NCBI GenBank assembly: GCA_021802115.1
Contig: JAKABA010000023.1
Location: 1 to 39,140, forward strand
Length of the DNA stretch: 39,140 nt
From: a bacterium
GTDB taxonomy: Bacteria > Chloroflexota > Dormibacteria > UBA8260 > Bog-877
Direction: 5' to 3'
Part shown: positions 23,683 through 31,397 of the stretch, piece after piece
Position numbering within the stretch: position 1 is the first letter of the stretch
Layout of the letters: every line of letters starts with the position of its first letter
The notes under the pieces: generated by a model
Told to the model about the DNA's origin: nothing
Seen by the model: only the letters and a program-made list of their open reading frames with translations
Databases searched by the model: none
Position numbers and translations under genes: made by a program

Positions 23683-24404
23683 TCGGGGGCCGCCTCGCGC
23701 GCCCTCTCCGGGTGGACAAGCCGCGCCAAAGCGGCCTGTGGTGCCCCTCGGCCCGGGGGCAAGTTGGGGCCGCTGAGCGGGGGCTTGGCAGAGGTCCCCC
23801 CTCACCAGGGCACCTTCCGGTGGCTCAGCCAACCAGCCCCTGTCTACGGGCCCCTGGGCTTGCCCACCCCAGGAGCGGTGCTTCTGAGCGGTGCTGCCGG
23901 CATCTCCTACGATCTCGAGCTGGTTGCCGGCCTGTGGCCACCGTCGTCAGACGCTGCCAGGGCACGGTGTATTGGGGCCATCTGCTGCGCCGCTCCAGCC
24001 GCGAGAATGCCAAGGCCGAGAACGGGCCCAGGAGAGCACCCCCCATTTCCCCGCACCTCTGCGAGATCATCCGCAGGCTCCTGACCAGGGGCGGTGAGGG
24101 TGGCCGACTCGCCAACCAGGTGGCGCCGGGCAACGCCCGTGACCAGGACACCGTGGCCGCCCAAAAGGAGAGAACCAAGCAGCGGTGCCACCTCAAGCGC
24201 GCGCTCCTGGCCAGGGACTGCGGAATGCCAACTGGGACCAGCAGGGAGAAGCTCCGTCGGGTAGCTGGGATTGAGTGGCTATCGGCTCCGCTCAGCTTTC
24301 AGATGCGGGCGCTGCGAGGCCAGGCGGCATCCCAGCTCGGCTTCTCCGCCGTGAGGTCCAGGCGCCATCATCCACCCGACCATCTCGGAAAGATGCCCAA
24401 GGAG
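23683..24404. other. 722-bp region with no recognised gene
   Basis: A long plus-strand frame (from 22482 to 24641) crosses it, but it is the shifted-frame shadow of the second HNENR gene continued by chance. No motif, hydrophobic segment pattern or ribosome site supports a gene on either strand. It may be decayed DNA between the HNENR pair and the nucleotide-sugar operon. Confidence 0.4.
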
Positions 24405-25430
24405 TCAGATCCGGCCGCTTCTAACTGCCTCCTCAATCCAGGGAATGACCTCGTCCAACATCTGCTCCAGGGTGGTGGTGGCCTCGAAGCCGAGCACCTG
24501 CCTGGCCCTGGCGGTGTCGGGCACGCGGCGCTTCACGTCGTGCTCGAAGGGAGGGTCGGAGAGGTAGCGAAACGGCACCTCGGCGCCCCGGATCTTGGCC
24601 CAGATCAGCTGCGCCAGTTGAAGCACGGTGGTGGACTGTGAGGTGGACAGGTTGAAGTCCTGGTTGAGCGCTTTCGGACTCTCCATGGCCATCACGATGC
24701 CCTGGGCCAGATCGCCGCCGTAGGTGTAATGCCGGATCTGAGTCCCGTCGCCCAGGATGTGCAGAGGATCCTGGCCCTTGAGCACCTTCTGGACCAGGTC
24801 CGGGACCACGTGACTCATGGCCAGCTTGACGTTGCCACTCTCAATCTCGATGTCGCCGCGGGCCCTCTCCTCGCCGATCCCGACGCAGTTGAACGGCCGG
24901 ATGATGGTGTAGGGAAGCCCGTACTGCTGATGGGCCGCCCGGGCGAAGTACTCGACCGCCAGCTTCTGGAAGCCGTAGGAGGAAAGCGGCGGCGGCACCT
25001 CCAGCTCCTGGCCCTCGTAGGACGGCCAGCGATCCGCTCCCTCGTACACCATGGAGGAGCTGAGGTAGGTGACCTTCTCCAGGGTCCCCTCCCGATGGGC
25101 CCTGATGGCGGCGTCGCAGGACGACGCGATGATCCTCTCGTTGGTGGCCAAAAGGTCGTAGGCGTAGGTGTGGAAGTAGGAGATCCCTCCGATCATGGCG
25201 GCCCCGGCGATGAAGTGCTGGCAGCCGTCAAGCAGGGAATGCACCAGCTCGCTGTCGCGGGCGTCGCCCTCCACCAGCCGGTAGCCAGGGTGATCGTCGT
25301 AGGAGCGCTTGACCGGGCCGTACTTGGAGTGGTCGTCGAGGCCGACCACCTCGTGGCCCCTGGCGAGCAGTGCCTGGACCACGTAGCCCCCGATGAAGCC
25401 GGCCGACCCCGACACCAGAACCTTTGCCAT
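24405..25430 (-). CDS. NAD-dependent nucleotide-sugar epimerase/dehydratase (extended SDR)
   Basis: A 341-residue Rossmann-fold enzyme. The NAD-binding GSAGFIGG is at residues 8-15; catalytic Ser in TYLSSSMVYEG (124-126) and the Tyr152-x3-Lys156 pair (SYGFQK) are intact; IIRPFNCVGIGE and QIRHYTYGGDLAQGI are the usual sugar-nucleotide contacts. This places it in the UDP-glucose 4-epimerase/dTDP-glucose dehydratase branch; exact substrate is not clear. It is the last gene of a three-gene operon, starting five bases after the GT2 stop. With the dehydrogenase upstream it likely supplies an unusual uronic-acid-type or deoxy-type sugar donor. Confidence 0.9.
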   Translation of the reverse strand: MAKVLVSGSAGFIGGYVVQALLARGHEVVGLDDHSKYGPVKRSYDDHPGYRLVEGDARDSELVHSLLDGCQHFIAGAAMIGGISYFHTYAYDLLATNERIIASSCDAAIRAHREGTLEKVTYLSSSMVYEGADRWPSYEGQELEVPPPLSSYGFQKLAVEYFARAAHQQYGLPYTIIRPFNCVGIGEERARGDIEIESGNVKLAMSHVVPDLVQKVLKGQDPLHILGDGTQIRHYTYGGDLAQGIVMAMESPKALNQDFNLSTSQSTTVLQLAQLIWAKIRGAEVPFRYLSDPPFEHDVKRRVPDTARARQVLGFEATTTLEQMLDEVIPWIEEAVRSGRI

Positions 25431-25435
25431 TCAGA

Positions 25436-26164
25436 TCACCTCTTGTAGGGCCGCCGCTGGCCATAACCCGGCAGCAGCGCGACCAGATACCAATGGAGAT
25501 AGCGCGGAATCCACTCGGTCGCCTTGAAGTTCGACTGGCCCTCGGTGCGATCCATCCAGATGGTGGGAATCTCGGCCACCCTCTCCCCTCTGCGGCGGGC
25601 CTTGGCCACCATCTCGATACCGATCTCGAACCCCGCGTCAGACTCGATCCCGGCCTCGGCCAGGAACGAACTCGAATAGGCTTTGAAGGAGTTGGTGGGG
25701 TCGTGAGTGCCGACCCGGGCCAGCGCCTCCAGGGAGAGACCTGCGGTGCGTGAGATGAGGCCCTTCAGCCTAGGGCCGCCGACCTGGCGGCCGCCTGGCA
25801 TGTAGCGGGAAGCGGCCGCCACCACGGCGCCCCCCTCCACCAGCTGGGTCAGGGCCTCGATCTGACGCGGGTCGTCGCTGCCGTCCGCCATGGTGACCAC
25901 CACCACCTGGGCCAGGGCGGCCCGGATCCCGCAGGCAATGGCGGCCGCCGGCCCAGGACGGATGTCGTTGAGGACCGGCCTGACCCTGCGGTCCCGGGCG
26001 GAGTAGGCGGCGGCGGGGGCCGCGGTCGAGTCGTCGGGGCGGTCGTAGACCACCAGCACCTCGCAGGGGATGGTCACCGCCTCCAGGATTCGGTCCAGGC
26101 AAAGGGTGATCGCCTGGCCCTCGTTGTAGGCCGGGATCACGACCGAAACCCGCGGGACGCTCAA
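25436..26164 (-). CDS. glycosyltransferase family 2
   Basis: A 242-residue GT-A-fold enzyme of the dolichyl-phosphate-sugar-synthase-like GT2 group. It opens VSVVIPAYNEGQAI, has VLVVYDRPDDST near residues 36-47 and the metal/nucleotide motif VVTMADGSDDP at about 88-98. The middle RYMPGGRQVGG and the NSFKAYSSSFL segments are seen in polyprenyl-phosphate sugar transferases. No transmembrane helices were noticed, so the product may be used by membrane GT-C enzymes such as those possibly encoded by the HNENR genes. Its ATG overlaps the dehydrogenase stop (ATGA), and the epimerase starts five bases after its stop. Confidence 0.9.
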   Translation of the reverse strand: MSVPRVSVVIPAYNEGQAITLCLDRILEAVTIPCEVLVVYDRPDDSTAAPAAAYSARDRRVRPVLNDIRPGPAAAIACGIRAALAQVVVVTMADGSDDPRQIEALTQLVEGGAVVAAASRYMPGGRQVGGPRLKGLISRTAGLSLEALARVGTHDPTNSFKAYSSSFLAEAGIESDAGFEIGIEMVAKARRRGERVAEIPTIWMDRTEGQSNFKATEWIPRYLHWYLVALLPGYGQRRPYKR

Positions 26165-27351
26165 ACTCCGCTTCCCTTACCCCGCAAGTTGGTGAGGTCC
26201 ACCACCGGCACCGAGATCGGGAGCTCGCGGTACTGCGAATGAGGCGCGCCGATGACCACCAGATCCGACTCTTCGAGCACCACCTCGAGGGGGGTCAGGT
26301 TGGGGTCGATGGTGACGTAGGGGTCGGTGCAGAGCACCCTTTTGGACTTGAATTGCAGGATCCGCTTGAGCCGGTAGCTGAGGCTGGAGCGGATGTCGTC
26401 CGACTCCCCCTTGAAGGCCATCCCCAGGATCCCGACCGTCATGTGGCTGAGATCGCAACGCTGCTCCAGGCGCGCCACCGTGTAGAGCGGCAGGCCCTCA
26501 TTTATGAGCATGGCGGAGTGGCCCAGGGTGAACTGATTGTTGTTGAAGGCGGCCAGCTGCATGGTGTCCTTGAGCAGGCATGGGCCCGCCGCCAGGCCCG
26601 CTCCGGGGAGGTCCTGCGCCCGCGGGTAGTTGTGCGCCAGGGCGGTCCGGATCCGGTCATAGTCGAGGCCGAAGTCGTTGGCGATCATGTAGAGCTGATT
26701 GGCGGTGGCGAACTTGATGTAGCGCCAGGTGTTGGTGAACAGCTTGGCCAGCTCCGCCTCCTCCGGCTCCAGCTCCACGATCTCCTGGGTGAGATGGGAG
26801 AAGAGGGCGGCTGCCCGAGCCCGTATCTCCGCGGTTCTGCCCGAGACCAGCTGGGGCAGGGAGAAGAGCTCGGTCATGGCCTTGCCCTCCGCGATCCGCT
26901 CTGGACAGAAGGCCACGTCCACCGCCTTTCCCTGCTCGGCCAGCAGCCGCTCGACCATGCGAGTGACCCCGGGATAGAGGGTGCTTCGCAGCACCAGCAG
27001 CTGACCATCGACCAGGTGCCGGCTCAGCTTCTCGATCTCCTGAGGGACCCCCAGAGCCTCGGGGTTCAGATGCTTGTCGATCGGGGTCCCGATCACCACC
27101 ACGATGTTGTCAGCCGAGCTGAGCAGGCCTGGGTCGGAACTCGCCATGAAGGTGCCCTTGGCCAAAACCTCGGCCAGCACCTGGGGCGCTCCCGGCTCCT
27201 GAAAAGGCATCTGCCCGGAGTTGACCAGGTCAACGGAGGGCTGGCTGATGTCGTAGACGGCCACCCGCAGGCCGCGCTGGGCAAAGGCCAGGGCCAGCGG
27301 CAGGCCAACGTGGCCGCAGCCGCCAACCACGGCGACGTCGAATCTCCCCAT
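26161..27351 (-). CDS. nucleotide-sugar dehydrogenase (UDP-glucose/UDP-ManNAc 6-dehydrogenase family)
   Basis: A 396-residue NAD-dependent four-electron dehydrogenase. ATG 27351 is chosen because it places the NAD motif directly at the N-terminus (VAVVGGCGHVGLPLALAFA); the frame runs 43 codons further upstream without conserved sequence, and no strong ribosome site is seen. Features: VVVIGTPID, STLYPGVTR, FCPERIAEGKA (typical of the UDP-ManNAc dehydrogenase branch), the Lys in NTWRYIKFATANQ, the catalytic Cys in AAGPCLLKDT, and the C-terminal GMAFKGESDDIRSS. It would make a UDP-hexuronic acid in the cytoplasm. It heads the operon with the GT2 and epimerase genes. Confidence 0.9.
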   Translation of the reverse strand: MGRFDVAVVGGCGHVGLPLALAFAQRGLRVAVYDISQPSVDLVNSGQMPFQEPGAPQVLAEVLAKGTFMASSDPGLLSSADNIVVVIGTPIDKHLNPEALGVPQEIEKLSRHLVDGQLLVLRSTLYPGVTRMVERLLAEQGKAVDVAFCPERIAEGKAMTELFSLPQLVSGRTAEIRARAAALFSHLTQEIVELEPEEAELAKLFTNTWRYIKFATANQLYMIANDFGLDYDRIRTALAHNYPRAQDLPGAGLAAGPCLLKDTMQLAAFNNNQFTLGHSAMLINEGLPLYTVARLEQRCDLSHMTVGILGMAFKGESDDIRSSLSYRLKRILQFKSKRVLCTDPYVTIDPNLTPLEVVLEESDLVVIGAPHSQYRELPISVPVVDLTNLRGKGSGV

Positions 27352-28810
27352 TCCGGGATCAGATGTTAAGGGATGGCCCTCTGAGCGCCCGCCTGGGCTC
27401 CGGATCCACGAGGGCCAGTCGGGCCCAACCGGCGGCTGCGTTGGAAGCGGGTCGGGGCCAGCCCCCCGCCACCTTGTCACCAGAACCAGGCCAGGGCCTC
27501 ACAGAATAGGACCACGGCTGCCCGGGAGCGCCGGGCCTCTTCGTCAGGCCCGGGCCCCGAGTCCTCTCGGGACGAGGCCGACCCGCGCACGGGCCGCCGT
27601 TTCGGGCCCATTCCAGGCGCGGTGATAACTGGCCGGGCGCGCGGTGGCACTGGATGGCTCCTCCTGGTGCTGGCTGGCGCCGAGGCCCCTGGCAGCGAGC
27701 TGGGGAGGCAACTCACCTGCCCAGGGACTTCCGCTCACCCATTGAAGCATCCCGCAGGACCTGCGCCAGCCGAGATCCCACCGGTCGCGGTCGGGTGATT
27801 TCACGGGCGGCGACGCCGCCACTGGAGATATCCGCGCGCGCTCGAGACCCTGTCCCGGACGCCTCCGGCAGCTACGTCTGACAAGGCCCGACGGGTCATC
27901 TTCGAACTGGCGGAGCTAGGCTACCGGACCGGTCCCCACTCCCTTCACTCAGCGAGCGCCAGCGAGTGAGCGCAACCAGCTTTGCGTGGCGGGCGCTGGA
28001 CGAGCGATGTCTGGGTCCAGGCGCCCCGCTCGCACTATCCTTCCGGTCACCGTTCCTACGGAGTGCCCATAAGCGACACCCGGTCGGGACGAGCGGTCCT
28101 TCCCGACCTGGACGCTGCCAAGGTTGCCGTCGCCGTTTCGGGTCTTGCGCCACTGTTGTGGTTGCCCTCACGCCTTCGGGACTTGGTCCGGCCCTCGCAC
28201 CCGGTACCCGCCATGCCGGCGCATTCCACTGGGTAGCTCTCCACATCAGCGGGTTGCCCCGCCGCTTCGATCCCCTGGTCGGACGTGGTCACACCTGGAC
28301 TTGCCTGTGGTCTGCGCCGGGCAGAGTGCCCGAATGCCCTTCTACCGAGCACCACGGCCGCGGCCGTGTGCCCGGATACCTGCTGATGCTGTGCCAAGAG
28401 GGGAGCCAGCCAGTGCTGGCGTCCCCAGTGCCGCTGGTCGGCCAGGAGCCGCTCCTCCCACATCCATCCGGGCCCGCTTGGACCCTGGGGTCTCGGCCAT
28501 CGATCAGCTGGCGGATGGTCACCCACTCTGCGCACGACCTCCACCGCCAAGACAGGATCTGCAGACTTCGACTCAACCAGCGGTGGCGCCGGCCGGAGCC
28601 GTGACGCCGGGGTGATCCGATCTCTCACACCAGGAACGTCCCGCTGGCCGTCGTCCGGGGGCCCCCTCAACAGAAGTCACCCACAGCCCGACCCGCCAGT
28701 CACACTCGCCACCCTCTTCCCAGTTCACTAAACCGCTCTCATGGGCACTCCTGCTCACTTTCCCGCCAGCTGCCGCCAACCCTGGTCGGCTTCGCGGTGG
28801 CTCCCAGCGG
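27352..28810. other. 1.46-kb gene-poor stretch
   Basis: The largest gap in the window. Frames on both strands (for example 27966-28604 plus, 28056-28670 minus) have no recognised family signature. A minus-strand piece near 28520-28490 (AEWVTIRQLIDGRDPR) is loosely reminiscent of a transposase, but no supporting second motif was found. No RNA gene, array or long repeat was seen. It is most simply decayed or mobile-element-derived DNA. Confidence 0.4.
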
Positions 28811-29176
28811 GTGCCGGACGGTCTCGCCCATGCCCAACGGCAGGGGAGTCGTGACGGGAGGGATCTACGCCTGCTGGCACTCCCGCACAAGCCGCCGGCG
28901 CAGGACCGCGGTTTTGTCGCCGCAACCGTGGCCGTGCTCCGGGGCAGGGCCAAGCAGGTGACCCAGGCGGACGGCGTCATCGAGGCCGTCTTCCCCAAAC
29001 AGCAGGTGGCGAGCCAGGCCGTGGCCCACCACCGCAAGTATCACCTCAACCTGGTTCCGGGATCCTATGTGCTGGTGGCCCATCATCCAGCCGGAGGCCC
29101 GACCAATCCGCGGATCCAGGTCGGGGCCCGGGCCGGTCGCATGACCTCGCAAGATATCCCCGACGAACGCAGGTAA
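28811..29176 (+). pseudogene. remnant of a secreted carboxypeptidase-regulatory/Ig-like domain protein (possible)
   Basis: The frame codes for 121 residues whose second half looks like the end of a beta-sandwich surface domain: VAATVAVLRG, then HHRKYHLNLVPGSYVLVAHHP. The F/YxLxLxPGxYxLxA pattern is that of carboxypeptidase-regulatory-like domains and is also present in the intact lipoprotein gene just downstream (FHLRLAPGVYRVVAAL). The first half is Arg/Gln-rich without signal peptide or strand pattern, so the true N-terminus appears lost by frameshift. It is either a broken gene or a partial duplicate of a relative of the neighbouring lipoprotein. Confidence 0.35.
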
Positions 29177-29305
29177 TCGGTCTGGTGAGACCTCGGTTTC
29201 CGCGCCCGTCAAAGCGCTCGGCGAAGCTGCCCATGGCAGGGCGTAAGCTCGGGGACAATCCCGGCACCGCTCTGGAGCCGTGAGATTGACAAGTGGAGGA
29301 CGGCG

Positions 29306-29734
29306 GTGATCCGAGGGCGAATCACGATGCCGTTATCGGCAGGATTGGTGCTGATGGCTGCGGTGCTGCTGACGGGTTGTGCCGCGCGCCCGACCCTCAA
29401 CAAACCAACCTGCTGCGACCAGGCGGTCAGGCTTCCGTCAGCGATGGGTGTGAGCGGTGTACTGCTGGCCACTGGAGGCGTGGCCAGCATCCAACCCGCG
29501 ACTCCAGTGTCCGGCGGGATCGTCACCTTCCGGTTGGACACCGACCTGGGCTCCTCTGCAGTCATCGTCCGGACTGCCATGGATGGCGAGTTCCACCTGC
29601 GCCTCGCGCCAGGCGTGTATCGGGTGGTAGCAGCTTTGGCCACTTCCCGCGGTGCCCTCACGGGCTCCTTCGGGCCGTTCCAGATCCGGAAGGGGCACAA
29701 CCCGCCGCTGAGGCTGACCTTGGTGGGCCTTTAG
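29306..29734 (+). CDS. small lipoprotein with a carboxypeptidase-regulatory-like beta domain
   Basis: A 142-residue secreted protein. Start GTG 29306 has GGAGG six bases upstream. The N-terminus is a lipoprotein signal (basic RGR, hydrophobic LSAGLVLMAAVLL, lipobox LLTGC), so the mature protein is anchored by its Cys at about residue 25. A second Cys pair follows (TCCDQ). Residues about 65-140 form one beta-sandwich repeat: PVSGGIVTFRLDTDLGSS, then FHLRLAPGVYRVVAALATS and LRLTLVGL. No enzyme motif is visible; a structural or ligand-binding surface role is likely. The immediately upstream fragment is a possible broken relative. Confidence 0.7.
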   Translation: MIRGRITMPLSAGLVLMAAVLLTGCAARPTLNKPTCCDQAVRLPSAMGVSGVLLATGGVASIQPATPVSGGIVTFRLDTDLGSSAVIVRTAMDGEFHLRLAPGVYRVVAALATSRGALTGSFGPFQIRKGHNPPLRLTLVGL

Positions 29735-30068
29735 GGCAGCGGCGCCGGCCCCATGGGGATGGCAGGGGGACGGCACCAGCTGGTCGCCGGGGAGCTACTC
29801 GTCTCCCCTCCGCACGGGAACCACATTGCTCTTGGTGTCGTGGCGGAGACGGATCCGAGAGGATGGACAGTCCTCACCCCGCTCGAACCAGGTGGGAAAC
29901 AGTGCGGAGCGAACGGGATGGGCACCCCAAAACTGGGGCCGCCCGGTCCCAGAGGCGACCCAGGGCCCCGATCCGCCCTCGGTCACTGTTGCCGGGGGCC
30001 GGAAGGAGGCGGGACCGGCGGCCAGCTCGCCCAGTCAATCCCCAGCCGGCCCCGGTAACTTGGTGCCG
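29735..30068. other. intergenic region with a possible -10 box before the membrane protein gene
   Basis: No gene is supported. TAACTT (30056-30061) ends seven bases before ATG 30069 and could be a -10 box giving a leaderless transcript; no -35 box is evident. Confidence 0.3.
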
Positions 30069-30713
30069 ATGGAAGAGCGCACCCAGCCCCCGCCGTGGAG
30101 CTCCGTGGCGGCCATGAGGCGCCCTTCACCGCGGCGACCGGGAGCGGCTGGCAACGCCCGCCTGACCGCCTCGGTCGGGATGGTCCTGCTCGTCCTGCTG
30201 GCCATCGAGGGCCTGACCATACTGGCGATCCGGCCCCTGCTCCCGTGGCACATCTTTGTGGGCATGCTGCTGGTGCCACCGGTGTTGCTCAAGATCGGCT
30301 CCACCAGCTGGCGGATCGTGCGCTACTACCTGGGCGACCAGGAGTACGTGCGGCGCGGCCCCCCGATCTTCCTGCTGCGGGCGATGGGACCGTTGGTGGT
30401 CGCCTCCACGGTGGCCGTCATCGGAACCGGGTTGGCTCTGGTGCTGGTGGCCGCGTCCTGGCGCCCGGAGCTTCTCTTCTGGCACAAGGCGAGCTTCGTG
30501 CTCTGGTTCGGAATCATGGCGGTCCATGTGCTGGCCCACATCTCAGAGGCGGTCCAGGTGTCGGCCCGGGACTGGCTCAGGCGGGCCGGCGACCGCGCCT
30601 TGGGGATAGGGGCCCGCCGCGCCGCCCTGGCCGTCAGCCTGGTCGTCGGCTTGCTGCTGGGCGCGCTGCTGCTGCCCACCTCCGCGGGGTTCCCCCTGGG
30701 CCTGGGCGGCTGA
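30069..30713 (+). CDS. membrane protein with cytochrome b-like histidines
   Basis: A 214-residue protein with about five transmembrane helices, starting at ATG 30069; the frame is open to 29826 but the added part is not membrane-like and no ribosome site is seen (see the -10-like box upstream). Potential haem ligands lie at helix ends: His61 (LLPWHIFVGML), His139 (FWHKASF), His153 and His157 (AVHVLAHISE). The YYLGDQEYVRRGPPIFLLRA loop is conserved-looking in similar actinobacterial hypothetical proteins. The pattern recalls cytochrome b561/ferric-reductase-like four-helix proteins, so a membrane electron-transfer role is plausible. I could not assign a defined family. Confidence 0.65.
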   Translation: MEERTQPPPWSSVAAMRRPSPRRPGAAGNARLTASVGMVLLVLLAIEGLTILAIRPLLPWHIFVGMLLVPPVLLKIGSTSWRIVRYYLGDQEYVRRGPPIFLLRAMGPLVVASTVAVIGTGLALVLVAASWRPELLFWHKASFVLWFGIMAVHVLAHISEAVQVSARDWLRRAGDRALGIGARRAALAVSLVVGLLLGALLLPTSAGFPLGLGG

Positions 30714-31397
30714 GGACGCTCCGACCTTCGAGCTCTGATGAGAGATCGGTCGCGCCGACGGGCGGACGATCTGGCCGCCGCCGGGACAGCTGGTCGGGCA
30801 GCTGTACCATCGGGCGATCGGCTCCGCCGGTGAGCTCGAGATCTGAGGGAGCTGTTTGAGTCCGGTCCCACCTGCTGCAGGGATCCCGCGTGACCCGGCG
30901 TGGCCGGCTCATCCGCTCCGCCAGCGAGCTGAGAGGCGCTCTCCTGGCCCTCGAGACGGTGGGATGAAGCCGCGACCGGGCGGGGGCGGCGGTCACCCCG
31001 CAACCGCCTTCTGGCCCCGCCCGATGGTGGCTTCGGGGACTCGCCTCGCCGGGCCACCCGGCAGCACCAATCGCGGCTCCCGATCCCCGGCTGGGCGCCC
31101 GTTTCGCCCTCAGCCCGCGCTGGCTGACGAGTGTCCGGCGGCTGGCCCTGACGGCCTCGTGTCGCCGGTGGACCAGTCCGGACCCGGAGCAGGCTGGAAG
31201 CCCCGGACAGGCAGGCTCGCCCGCCCCAGCCGGTTGGAGCTCGGGCACTCGGCCCCGCGGACTGCGAAAGCGGGCCCGGCAGCGGACCCGGCCAGCGCCG
31301 GCCGCTTGCGCCCCGCCCTTCGCCCCGGAGCAGGGCCCTCCCGGACGGCGCCCGGGGCTGGCCCTGGCGAGGTCCGGCGCCCCCGTCCCACCGCGCC
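30714..31397. other. 684-bp region with no recognised gene
   Basis: The stretch is extremely GC-rich near the treY start. A plus frame (30856-31404) and antisense frames are proline/arginine/glycine-rich and lack motifs. I saw no promoter with recognisable boxes before treY, no repeat and no RNA gene. Confidence 0.35.

Noticed and set aside
22482..24641. 719-residue open frame on the plus strand overlapping HNENR copy 2
   Set aside because: It is the shifted-frame shadow of a real membrane protein and continues by chance through non-coding DNA; proline/arginine-rich and without motifs.
27943..27966. CACTC ... GAGTG inverted repeat in the gene-poor region
   Set aside because: Only five pairing bases with a long loop; expected by chance in GC-rich DNA.
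28289..28576. Possible transposase fragment on the minus strand (AEWVTIRQLIDGRDPR)
   Set aside because: Only one loose resemblance and no second motif in order, unlike the 6290-7075 fossil.
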